The position numbers and the translations under genes were made by a program. From Closterium sp. NIES-65 (Eukaryota; Streptophyta; Zygnematophyceae; Desmidiales; Closteriaceae): a DNA stretch of 64,000 nt. The DNA is taken from NCBI GenBank assembly GCA_948144175.1, contig CANXME010002160.1:1497501-1561500 (forward strand), in the 5' to 3' direction. A model generated the notes under the pieces. It worked only from the letters and a program-made list of their open reading frames with translations. It ran no database searches and had not been told where the DNA came from. Positions 32,300 through 46,800 of the stretch are shown in pieces. The stretch's first letter is position 1. Every line of letters starts with the position of its first letter.

Positions 32300-34470
32300 C
32301 ACAGGTGTTGCAGCGATGCAAATTTGGAAATTGAGTTGGGAAGGGAGCCTCTGAGCTGGTTGTCACTCACATCCCTGGGAATTGAATGGGGCATGGCGGT
32401 GGGTGAGTTGTGGGAAGGGTTACGAGGGGAGAGAGTAAAGGAGGGCTGGAGGGGGGGGGAAATTGAGGGGAATGAGGAACCAAGGCAACGCGTCCCTGTG
32501 AGTCACGCGATGTTGGGCATGTGGCTGCTGGATCAGATGTGGAATGTGGCTGGTAGAGTAGTTTACATTTGACCCTGTTAAGTGGGTGAAGACCCAAAAA
32601 AGAAATCTAAATGGGACTTGGAGCTCTCATGTAGATGAATAAGCGGTTGAGAAGAAAAAGAAGAAGGAAGTGATCTCTTAGCACGCGTAGCAGAGGGGTA
32701 TTCCACAAAGAAAGGTTGGGAAGCAAGCCAGAGAATGCATTGCCTTGCAGCTCACTGTATGGAGGCATGGGTTGCATGGGATGGGGATGGGGGAATGATC
32801 AGCAGTATGTTCAAACACAATGTGAGTTGTCAGCGTTTTGAGTGAAATCATTCAACAGACAGCATTCTGGGTAAGGGGAGAAGGAAGAACAAGGGGTGTG
32901 GAAGGGGTGGAGGACAGGTGTGGGGAAGGGGGAAAGTAGACAAGGCGAATGAGGATCCAAGGCAGCGTGTCGCTCTGCCCAAATGACTAGTGCCTTCCAA
33001 ACATGTAGTGCCACGTGGTGCTGGGCATGTGGCTGCTAGATCAGATGTGGCGCGTGGCTGGAGGAATGACCTTATTAAGTGGTTGCTAGGAAATTTAAGG
33101 GGACCTAAAACTCTCACATACATGAGCAAGCGATTGAGAAGGATAGGAATAAGGAGGTGATCTCACAGCACACGCAGCGGAGGGGTGTCCCATAAAGCAG
33201 GGTCGGGAAGCGAGCTAGAGAATGCATTTCATTGCAGCTCACTGTATGGAGGCATGGGGATGTGGGAATGATTAGCAGTACGTTGAAAGGGAAATGTTCA
33301 CAATGAGAGTAGTTGTCGATTAGAGTGAGATCAATCGAGGGTACAAGGCAGCACATCCTTCAGCACATGCACTTCCCTCCTGGACCGACCAACTTCCATG
33401 CGCGCTCACTGAAAAAAGCCATCATATATGGCGCCGAGGGCAGAAGGCAGAGGCCCCTCGAGCTGGTTGTGAGCCATGGAGCTGGAGGGCGATGGAAGTG
33501 AATTATCTGTAACATGCCCCCATGGAATTTTCTAGAAGGGACCTGCTACAGCGAGGAGTGAGCCATCCAGAGACCCGTGGGCCATGGCATGACCAATTGT
33601 ACATGCGTTCTGCATGCCCCATGAGGTTCTACCTCCGTATCCTTGCTTCTTGCACCACGCCATTGCTGCCAGCCTTGCTATGCCAAATCACGGAGTGCTC
33701 AACTCATTTCTCAAGGTAGCATCCGTGCCTTCTCAGACATACCAGTTTCACAACCGCACCCTGCCTCGTGCGCTCAAGTGCTGTCTTTGGCTTACAGGTG
33801 CTGCAGCGATGAAAGGCGGGAGATGCAGTCAATGAGGGAGCCACTGAGCTGGTTGTTGCTCACATCCCTGGGATTTGAGAGGGGCATGGTGGAGGTGGGT
33901 GGGTTATGGGAAGGGTGAAGGAGAGAGTGGAAAAGGAGGGGTGGAGAGGCGAGTTGAATGAGGATTCAAGCAACGTGTCACTGTGCTCAAATAACTTCCA
34001 GCCATCAGAGCCGTGTGATGCTAGGCATGTGGCTGCCAGACCAGATCTGGCCATGTTAAAGTGGTGAATACACTGACAAGTAGACATACGTAGAGGACAG
34101 GAGGCTGAGAAGAATAAGAGGAAGGCGGTGATCTCACATCACAAGTATATTAGGGAAGTCCCATGAACAAAATTCGGGAAACGGGCCTAAGAATGCATTG
34201 CCTTGCAACTCACAGCATAGAGGAATATGATGGGAATGGGGGATGGGCTTGCGGTGTATACAAAGGGTAATGCTTGCGGTTGCAAAAATGAGTGAAATCA
34301 AGAGAGAACGAGGCAGCATATGCTTTAGTACACCCCTCCCTCCTTCCATATAGGAGCGAGCAGCTTCAAGGCTTTATTACAGATAGTTGATAAATTTGGA
34401 GAAGAGGGGAAGAGGCCCCCTGAGCTGGTTGTGAGCCATGGAGCTGGAAAGAGCGCATGAGTGATGGTGG
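32300..34470 (-). pseudogene. Repeated set of LRR exons of a receptor-like gene
   Basis: On the minus strand seven LRR-like exon pieces are visible. 34465-34395 reads MAHNQLRGPLPLFSKFINYL. 34215-34155 reads ELQGNAFLGPFPEFCSWDF. 33870-33800 reads DVSNNQLSGSLIDCISRLSS. 33480-33420 reads MAHNQLEGPLPSALGA. 33240-33170 reads NAFSSLASDPALWDTPPLRV. 32755-32690 reads ELQGNAFSGLLPNLSLWN. 32375-32305 reads DVSDNQLRGSLPNSISKF. Three exon types recur, with similar intron sequence (for example 'gggcatgtggctgct.gatcagatgtgg' at 32515, 33025 and similar at 34023). So an intron-plus-exon block was duplicated in tandem. Some copies carry stops (TGA or TAG at 33230). No kinase or signal peptide was found. Confidence 0.6.
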
Positions 34471-34867
34471 AAGGAAGCGACAAGATAGTCACATGCATTA
34501 GAAGCAGCGTGCTGCGGTGAGGAGTGAGTCATACAACAGTCTGTGGAGTGTCCAGATGCACGTGTGGCATGTCTCATGAGTTTCCGCCTATTTACATGCA
34601 TGCACCATCCCACACCCAAGAGTGTACGCAGTAGCATGCTCGTGTTTCCTCCAAGCCACAGCTGAGAATAGATGGTTTTCAATAAAGAGATATGAACGAA
34701 ATGTAGTACTATTTCTACTTGTCGAAAAAGAGGGAAGTCATAAACAAATGTCTTTTAGTAAGAAAGCCAGACACATAGGCCCAAATGAGCGTGCAAACAC
34801 GCTTCGGTAAGAAAATGCCTTCCTCTGCTAGTATATTTGGCTCTTTCCCATGCCAGAAGGGGTAGAG

Positions 34868-37800
34868 TGGCATGGAATGGCATGTAATGGCATAGCATGA
34901 CAAAAGACGGCACAGCATGACACAAGATGACATAGAATGATACAAGGTGGCACAACATTACACAAACGAGACAGCATGACACAAGATGACATAGAATGAC
35001 ACAAGGTGGCACAGCATTACACAAACGACACAACATGACACACGATGACGTAAAATGACATAAGGTGGCACAAGATTACACAAACAACATAGCATGACAC
35101 AAGATGACATAGAATGACACAAGGTGGCACAGCATTACACAAACGACACAGCATGACACAAGATGACATAGAATGACACAAGGTGGCACAAGATTACACA
35201 AACGACACAGCATGACACAAGATGACATAGAATGACACAAGGTGGCACAGCATTACACAAACGACACAGCATGACACAAGATGACATAGAATGACACAAG
35301 GTGGCACAGCATTACACAAACGACACAGCATGACACAAGATGGCATAGAATGACACAAGGTGGCACAGCATTACACAAACGACACAGCATGACACAAGAT
35401 GACATAGAATGACACAAGGTGGCACACCATTACACAAACGACACAGCATGACACAAGATGACATAGAATGACACAAGGTGGCACAACATTACACAAACGA
35501 CACAGCATGACACAAGATGACATAGAATGACACAAGATGGCACAACATTACACCAACAACACAGCATGACGCAAGATGACATAGAATGACACAAGGTGGC
35601 ACATCATTACACAAACGACACAGCATGACACAAGATGACATAGAATGACACAAGGTGGCACAGCATTACACAAACGACACAACATGACACAAGATGACAT
35701 AGAATGAGACAAGGTGGCACAGCATTACACAAACGACACAGCATGACACAAGATGACATAGAATGACACAAGGTGGCACAGCATTACACAAACGACACAG
35801 CATGACACAAGATGGCATAGAATGACACAAGGTGGCACAGCATTACACAAACGACACAGCATGACACAAGATGACATAGAATGACACAAGGTGGCACAGC
35901 ATTACACAAACGACACAGCATGACACAAGATGACATAGAATGACACAAGGTGGCACAGCATTACACAAACGCCACAGCATGACACAAGATGACATAGAAT
36001 GACACAAGGTGGCACAGCATTACACAAACGACACAGCATGACACAAGATGACATAGAATGACACAAGGTGGCACAGCATTACACAAACGACACAGCATGA
36101 CACAAGATGACATAGAATGACACAAGGTGGCACAGCATTACACAAACGACACAGCATGACACACGATGACATAAAATGACACAAGGTGGCACAAGATTAC
36201 ACAAACGACACAGCATGACACAAGATGACATAGAATGACACAAGGTGGCACAGCATTACACAAACGACACAGCATGACACAAGATGACATAGAATGACAC
36301 AAGGTGGCACAGCATTACACAAACGACACAGCATGACACAAGATGACATAGAATGTCACAAGGTGGCACAGCATTACACAAACGGCACAGCATGACACAA
36401 GATGACATAGAATGACACAAGGTGGCACAGCATTACACAAACGACACAGCATGACAAAAGATGACATAGAATGACACAAGGTGGCACAGCATTACACAAA
36501 CGACACAGCATGACACAAGATGATATAGAATGTCACAAGGTGGCACAGCATTACACAAACGACACAGCATGACACAAGATGACATAGAATGTCACAAGGT
36601 GGCACAGCATTACACAAAGGACACAGCATGACACAAGATGACATAGAATGACACAAGGTGGCACAGCATTACACAAAGAACACAACATGACACAAGATGA
36701 CATAGAATGACACAAGGTGGCACAACAATACACAAACAACACAGCATGACGCAAGATGACATAGAATGACACAAGGTGGCACAGCATTACACAAACGACA
36801 CAGCATGACACAAGATGACATAGAATGACACAAGGTGGCACAGCATTACACAAACGCCACAGCATGACACAAGATGACATAGAATGACACAAGGTGGCAC
36901 AGCATTACACAAACGACACAGCATGACACAAGATGACATAGAATGACACAAGGTGGCACAGCATTACACAAACGACACAGCATGACACAAGATGACATAG
37001 AATGTCACAAGGTGGCACAGCATTACACAAAGGACACAGCATGACACAAGATGACATAGAATGTCACAAGGTGGCACAGCATTACACAAAGGACACAGCA
37101 TGACACAAGATGACATAGAATGACACAAGGTGGCACAGCATTACACAAAGAACACAACATGACACAAGATGACATAGAATGACACAAGGTGGCACAACAA
37201 TACACAAACAACACAGCATGACGCAAGATGACATAGAATGACACAAGGTGGCACAGCATTACACAAACGGCACAGCATGACACAAGATGGCATAGAACGA
37301 CACAAGGTGGCACAGCATTACACACACGACACAGAATGACACAAGATGACATAGAATGACACAAGGTGGCACAGCATTACACAGACGACACAGCATGACA
37401 CAAGATGACATAGAATGACACAAGGTGGCACAGCATTACACAAACGACACAGCATGACACAAGATGGCATAGAATGACACAAGGTGGCACAGCATTACAC
37501 AAACGACACAGCATGACACAAGATGACATAGAATGACACAAGGTGGCACAGCATTACACAAACGACACAGCATGACACAAGATGACATAGAATGACACAA
37601 GGTGGCACAACATTACACAAACGACACAGCATGACACAAGATGACATAGAATGACACAAGATGGCAAAACATTACACCAACAACACAGCATGACGCAAGA
37701 TGACATAGAATGACACAAGGTGGCACAGCATTACACAAACGACACAGCATGACACAAGATGACATAGAATGACACAAGGTGGCACAGCATAATACAAACG

Positions 37801-40800
37801 ACACAACATGACACAAGATGACATAGAATGAGACAAGGTGGCACAGCATTACACAAACGACACAGCATGACACAAGATGACATAGAATGACACAAGGTGG
37901 CACAGCATTACACAAACGACACAGCATGACACAAGATGGCATAGAATGACACAAGGTGGCACAACATTACACAAACGACACAGCATGACACAAGATGACA
38001 TAGAATGACACAAGGTGGCACAGCATTACACAAACGACACAGCATGACACAAGATGACATAGAATGACACAAGGTGGCACAGCATTACACAAACGACACA
38101 GCATGACACAAGATGACATAGAATGTCACAAGGTGGCACAGCATTACACAAACGCCACAGCATGACACAAGATGACATAGAATGACACAAGGTGGCACAG
38201 CATTACACAAACGACACAGCATGACACAAGGTGACATAGAATGACACAAGGTGGCACAGCATTACACAAACGACACAGCATGACACAAGATGACATAGAA
38301 TGTCACAAGGTGGCACAGCATTACATAAACGACACAGCATGACACAAGATGACATAGAATGTCACAAGGTGGCACAGCATTACACAAAGGACACAGCCTG
38401 ACACAAGATCACATAGAATGACACAAGGTGGCACAGCATTACACAAAGAACACAACATGACACAAGATGACATAGAATGACACAAGGTGGCACAACAATA
38501 CACAAACAACACAGCATGACGCAAGATGACATAGAATGACACAAGGTGGCACAGCATTACACAAACGGCACAGCATGACACAAGATGGCATAGAATGACA
38601 CAAGGTGGCACAGCATTACACAAACGACACAGAATGACACAAGATGACATAGAATGACACAAGGTGGCACAGCATTACATAGACGACACAGCATGACACA
38701 AGATGACATAGAATGACAAAAGGTGGCACAGCATTACACAAACGACACAGCATGACACAAGATGGCATAGAATGACACAATGTGGCACAGCATTACACAA
38801 ACGACACAGCATGACACAAGATGACATAGAATGACACAAGGTGGCACAACATTACACAAACGACACAGCATGATACAAGATGACATAAAATGACACAAGG
38901 TGGCACAGCATTACACAAACGACACAGCATGACACAAGATGACATAGAATGACACAAGGTGGCACAGCATTACACAAACGCCACAGCATGACACAAGATG
39001 ACATAGAATGACACAAGGTGGCACAGCATTACACAAACGACACAGCATGACACAAGATGACATAGAATGACACAAGGTGGCACAACATTACACAAACGAC
39101 ACAGCATGACACAAGATGACATAGAATGACACAAGATGGCACAACATTACACCAACAACACAGCATGACGCAAGATGACATAGAATGACACAAGGTGGCA
39201 CAACATTACACAAACGACACAGCATGACACAAGATGACATAGAATGACACAAGGTGGCATAGCATAACACAAACGACACAACATGACACAAGATGACATA
39301 GAATGAGACAAGGTGGCACAGCATTACACAAACGACACAGCATGACACAAGATGACATAGAATGACACAAGGTGGCACAACATTACACAAACGACACAGC
39401 ATGACACAAGATGGCATAGAATGACACAAGGTGGCACAGCATTACACAAACGACACAGAATGACACAAGATGACATAGAATGACACAAGGTGGCACAACA
39501 TTACACAAACGACAGAGCATGACACAAGATGACATAGAATGACACAAGATGGCACAGCATTACACAAACGACACAGCATGACACAAGATGACATAGAATG
39601 ACACAAGGTGGCACAGCATTACACAAACGACACAGCATGACACAAGATGACATAGAATGTCACAAGGTGGCATAGCATTACACAAACGGCACAGCATGAC
39701 ACAAGATGACCTAGAATGACACAAGGTGGCACAGCATTACACAAACGACACAGCATGACACAAGATGACATAGAATGACACAAGGTGGCACAGCATTACA
39801 CAAACGACACAGCATGACACAAGATGACATAGAATGTCACAAGGTGGCACAGCATTACACAAACGACACAGCATGACACAAGATGACATAGAATGTCACA
39901 AGGCGGCACAGCATTACACAAAGGACACAGCATGACACAAGATGACATAGAATGACACTGGGTGGCACAGCATTATACAAAGAACACAACATGACACAAG
40001 ATGACATAGAATGACACAAGGTGGCACAACAATACACAAACAACACAGCATGACGCAAGATGACATAGAATGACACAAGGTGGCACAGCATTACACAAAC
40101 GGCACAGCATGACACAAGATGGCATAGAATGACACAAGGTGGCACAGCATTACACAAACGACACAGAATGACACAAGATGACATAGAATGACACAAGGTG
40201 GCACAGCATTACACAGACGACACAGCATGACACAAGATGACATAGAATGACACAAGGTGGCACAGCATTACACAAACGACACAGCATGACACAAGATGGC
40301 ATAGAATGACACAAGGTAGCACAGCATTACACAAACGACACAGCATGACACAAGATGACATAGAATGACACAAGGTGGCACAGCATTACACAAACGACAC
40401 AGCATGACACAAGATGACATAGAATGACACAAGGTGGCACAGCATTACACAAACGACACAGCATGACACAAGATGACATAGAATGACACAAGGTGGCACA
40501 GCATTACACAAACGACACAGCATGACACAAGATGACATAGAATGACACAAGGTGGCACAGCATTACACAAACGACACAGCATGACACAAGATGACATAGA
40601 ATGACACAAGGTGGCACAGCATTACACAAACGACACAGCATGACACAAGATGGCATAGAATGACACAAGGTGGCACAGCATTACACAAACGACACAGAAT
40701 GACACAAGATGACATAGAATGACACAAGGTGGCACAGCATTACACAAAGAACACAACATGACACAAGATGACATAGAATGACACAAGGTGGCACAACAAT

Positions 40801-43800
40801 ACACAAACAACATAGCATGACGCAAGATGACATAGAATGACACAAGGTGGCACAGCATTACACAAACGGCACAGCATGACACAAGATGACATAGAATGAC
40901 ACAATGTGGCACAGCATTACACAAACGACACAGAATGACACAAGATGACATAGAATGACACAAGGTGGCACAACATTACACAAACGACACAGCATGACAC
41001 AAGATGACATAGAATGACACAAGATGGCACAGCATTACACAAACGACACAGCATGACACAAGATGACATAGAATGACACAAGGTGGCACAGCATTACACA
41101 AACGACACAGCATGACACAAGATGACATAGAATGTCACAAGGTGGCATAGCATTACACAAACGGCACAGCATGACACAAGATGAGATAGAATGACACAAG
41201 GTGGCACAGCATTACACAAGCGACACAGCATGACACAAGATGACATAGAATGACACAAGGTGGCACAGCATTACACAAAGAACACAACATGACACAAGAT
41301 GACATAGAATGACACAAGGTGGCACAACAATACACAAACAACACAGCATGACGCAAGATGACATAGAATGACACAAGGTGGCACAGCATTACATTAACGG
41401 CACAGCATGACACAAGATGGCATAGAATGACACAAGGTGGCACAGCATTAAACACACGACACAGAATGACACAAGTTGACATAGAATGACACAAGGTGGC
41501 ACAGCATTACATAGACGACACAGCATGACATAAGATGACATAGAATGACACAAGGTGGCACAGCATTACACAAACGACACAGCATGACACAAGATGGCAT
41601 AGAATGACACAAGGTGGCACAGCATTACACAAACGACACAGCATGACACAAGATGACATAGAATGACACAAGGTGGCACAGCATTACACAAAAAACACAG
41701 CATGACACAAGATGACATAGAATGTCACAAGGTGGCACAGCATTACACAAACGGCACAGCATGACACAAGATGACATAGAATGACACAAGGTGGCACAGC
41801 ATTACACAAACGACACAGCATGACACAAGATGACATAGAATGACACAAGGTGGCACAGCATTACACAAACGACACAGCATGACACAAGATGACATAGAAT
41901 GTCACAAGTTGGCACAGCATTACACAAACGACACAGCATGACACAAGATGACATAGAATGTCACAAGGTGGCACAGCATTACACAAACGACACAGCATGA
42001 CACAAGATGACATAGAATGACACAAGGTGGCACAGCATTACACAAAAAACACAGCATGACACAAGATGACATAGAATGTCACAAGGTGGCACAGCATTAC
42101 ACAAACGGCACAGCATGACACAAGATGACATAGAATGACACAAGGTGGCACAGCATTACACAAAGAACACAACATGACACAAGATGACATAGAATGACAC
42201 AAGGTGGCACAACAATACACAAACAACACAGCATGACGCAAGATGACATAGAATGACACAAGGTGGCACAGCATTACACAAACGGCACAGCATGACACAA
42301 GATGGCATAGAATGACACAAGGTGGCACAGCATTACACAAACGACACAGAATGACACAAGATGACATAGAATGACACAAGGTGGCACAGCATTACACAGA
42401 CGACACAGCATGAAACAAGATGACATAAAATGACACAAGGTGGCACAGCATTACACAAACGACACAGCATGACACAAGATGACATAGAATGACACAAGGT
42501 GGCACAGCATTACACAAACGCCACAGCATGACACAAGATGACATAGAATGACACAAGGTGGCACAGCATTACACAAACGACACAGCATGACACAAGATGA
42601 CATAGAATGACACAAGGTGGCACAACATTACACAAACGACACAGCATGACACAAGATGACATAGAATGACACAAGATGGCACAACATTACACCAACAACA
42701 CAGCATGACGCAAGATGACATAGAATGACACAAGGTGGCACAGCATTATACAAACGACACAGCATGACACAAGATGACATAGAATGACACAAGGTGGCAT
42801 AGCATAACACAAACGACACAACATGACACAAGATGACATAGAATGAGACAAGGTGGCACAGCATTACACAAACGACACAGCATGACACAAGATGACATAG
42901 AATGACACAAGGTGGCACAACATTACACAAACGACACAACATGACACAAGATGGCATAGAATGACACAAGGTGGCACAACATTACACAAACGACACAGAA
43001 TGACACAAGATGACATAGAATGACACAAGGTGGCACAACATTACACAAACGACACAGCATGACACAAGATGACATAGAATGACACAAGATGGCACAGCAT
43101 TACACCAACGACACAGCATGACACAAGATGACATAGAATGACACAAGGTGGCACAGCATTACACAAACGACACAGCATGACACAAGATGACATAGAATGT
43201 CACAAGGTGGCATAGCATTACACAAACGGCACCGCATGACACAAGAAAGCATAGAATGACACAAGGTGGCACAGCATTACACAAACGACACAGCATGACA
43301 CAAGATGACATAGAATGACACAAGATGGCACAACATTACACCAACAACACAGCATGACGCAAGATGACATAGAATGACACAAGGTGGCACAGCATTACAC
43401 AAACGACACAGCATGACACAAGATGACATAGAATGACACAAGGTGGCATAGCATAACACAAACGACACAACATGACACAAGATGACATAGAATGAGACAA
43501 GGTGGCACAGCATTACACAAACGACACAGCATGACACAAGATGACATAGAATGACACAAGGTGGCACAACATTACACAAACGACACAGCATGACACAAGA
43601 TGGCATAGAATGACACAAGGTGGCACAGCATTACACAAACGACACAGAATGACACAAGATGACATAGAATGACACAAGGTGGCACAACATTACACAAACG
43701 ACACAGCATGACACAAGATGACATAGAATGACACAAGATGGCACAGCATTACACAAACGACACAGCATGACACAAGATGACATAGAATGACACAAGGTGG

Positions 43801-46800
43801 CACAGCATTACACAAACGACACAGCATGACACAAGATGACATAGAATGTCACAAGGTGGCATAGCATTACACAAACGGCACAGCATGACACAAGATGACA
43901 TAGAATGACACAAGGTGGCACAGCATTACACAAACGACACAGCATGACACAAGATGACATAGAATGACACAAGGTGGCACAGCATTACACAAACGACATA
44001 GCATGACACAAGATGACATAGAATGTCACAAGGTGGCACAGCATTACACAAACGACACAGCATGACACAAGATGACATAGAATGTCACAAGGTGGCACAG
44101 CATTACACAAAGGACACAGCATGACACAAGATGACATAGAATGACACAAGGTGGCACATCATTATACAAAGAACACAACATGACACAAGATGACATAGAA
44201 TGACACAAGGTGGCACAACAATACACAAACAACACAGCATAACGCAAGATGACATAGAATGACATAAGGTGGCACAGCATTACACAAACGGCACAGCATG
44301 ACACAAGATGGCATAGAATGACACAAGGTGGCACAGCATTAAACAAACGACACAGCATGACACAAGATGACATAGAATGACACAAGGTGGCACAGCATTA
44401 CACAAACGCCACAGCATGACACAAGATGACATAGAATGACACAAGGTGGCACAGCATTACACAAACGCCACAGCATGACACAAGATGACATAGAATGACA
44501 CAAGGTGGCACAGCATTACACAAACGACACAGCATGACACAAGATGACATAGAATGACACAAGGTGGCACAACATTACACAAACAACACAGCATGACACA
44601 AGATGACATAGAATGACACAAGATGGCACAACATTACACCAACAACATAGCATGACGCAAGATGACATAGAATGACACAAGGTGGCAGAGCATTACACAA
44701 ACGACACAGCATGACACAAAATGACATAGAATGACACAAGGTGGTACAGCATAACACAAACGACACAACATGACACAAGATGACATAGAATGAGACAAGG
44801 TGGCACAGCATTACATAAACGACACAGCATGACACAAGATGGCATAGAATGACACAAGGTGGCACAGCATTACACAAACGACACAGCATGACACAAGATG
44901 ACATAGAATGACACAAGGTGGCACAGCATTACACAAACGACACAGCATGACACAAGATGGCATAGAATGACACAAGGTGGCACAACATTACACAAACGAC
45001 ACAGCATGACACAAGATGACATAGAATGACACAAGGTGGCACAGCATTACACAAACGACACAGCATGACACAAGATGACATAGAATGACACAAGGTGGCA
45101 CAGCATTACACAAAAAACACAGCATGACACAAGATGACATAGAATGTCACAAGGTGGCACAGCATTACACAAACGGCACAGCATGACACAAGATGACATA
45201 GAATGACACAAGGTGGCACAGCATTACACAAACGACACAGCATGACACAAGATGACATAGAATGACACAAGGTGGCACAGCATTACACAAACGACACAGC
45301 ATGACACAAGATGACATAGAATGTCACAAGTTGGCACAGCATTACACAAACGACACAGCATGACACAAGATGACATAGAATGTCACAAGGTGGCACAGCA
45401 TTACACAAACGACACAGCATGACACAAGATGACATAGAATGACACAAGGTGGCACAGCATTACACAAAAAACACAGCATGACACAAGATGACATAGAATG
45501 TCACAAGGTGGCACAGCATTACACAAACGGCACAGCATGACACAAGATGACATAGAATGACACAAGGTGGCACAGCATTACACAAAGAACACAACATGAC
45601 ACAAGATGACATAGAATGACACAAGGTGGCACAGCATTACACAAACGACACAGCATCACACAAGATGACATAGAATGACACAAGGTGGCACAGCATTACA
45701 CAAACGACACAGCATGACACAAGATGACATAGAATGACACAAGATGGCACAGCATTACACAAACGACACAGCATGACACAAGATGACATAGAATGACACA
45801 AGGTGGCACAGCATTACACAAACGACACAGCATGACACAAGATGACATAGAATGTCACAAGGTGGCATAGCATTACACAAACGGCACAGCATGACACAAG
45901 ATGAGATAGAATGACACAAGGTGGCACAGCATTACACAAGCGACACAGCATGACACAAGATGACATAGAATGACACAAGGTGGCACAGCATTACACAAAG
46001 AACACAACATGACACAAGATGACATAGAATGACACAAGGTGGCACAACAATACACAAACAACACAGCATGACGCAAGATGACATAGAATGACACAAGGTG
46101 GCACAGCATTACATTAACGGCACAGCATGACACAAGATGGCATAGAATGACACAAGGTGGCACAGCATTAAACACACGACACAGAATGACACAAGTTGAC
46201 ATAGAATGACACAAGGTGGCACAGCATTACATAGACGACACAGCATGACATAAGATGACATAGAATGACACAAGGTGGCACAGCATTACACAAACGACAC
46301 AGCATGACACAAGATGGCATAGAATGACACAAGGTGGCACAGCATTACACAAACGACACAGCATGACACAAGATGGCATAGAATGACACAAGGTGGCACA
46401 GCATTACACAAACGACACAGCATGACACAAGATGACATAGAATAACACAAGGTGGCACAGCATTACACAAACGACACAGCATGACACAAGATGACATAGA
46501 ATGACACAAGGTGGCACAGCATTACACAAACGCCACAGCATGACACAAGATGACATAGAATGACACAAGGTGGCACAGCATTACACAAACGACACAGCAT
46601 GACACAAGATGACATAGAATGACACAAGGTGGCAGAGCATTACACAAACGACATAGCATGACACAAGAAAGCATAGAATGACACAAGGTGGCACAGCATT
46701 ACACAAACGACACAGCATGACACAAGATGACATAGAATGACACAAGATGGCACAACATTACACCAACAACACAGCATGACGCAAGATGACATAGAATGAC

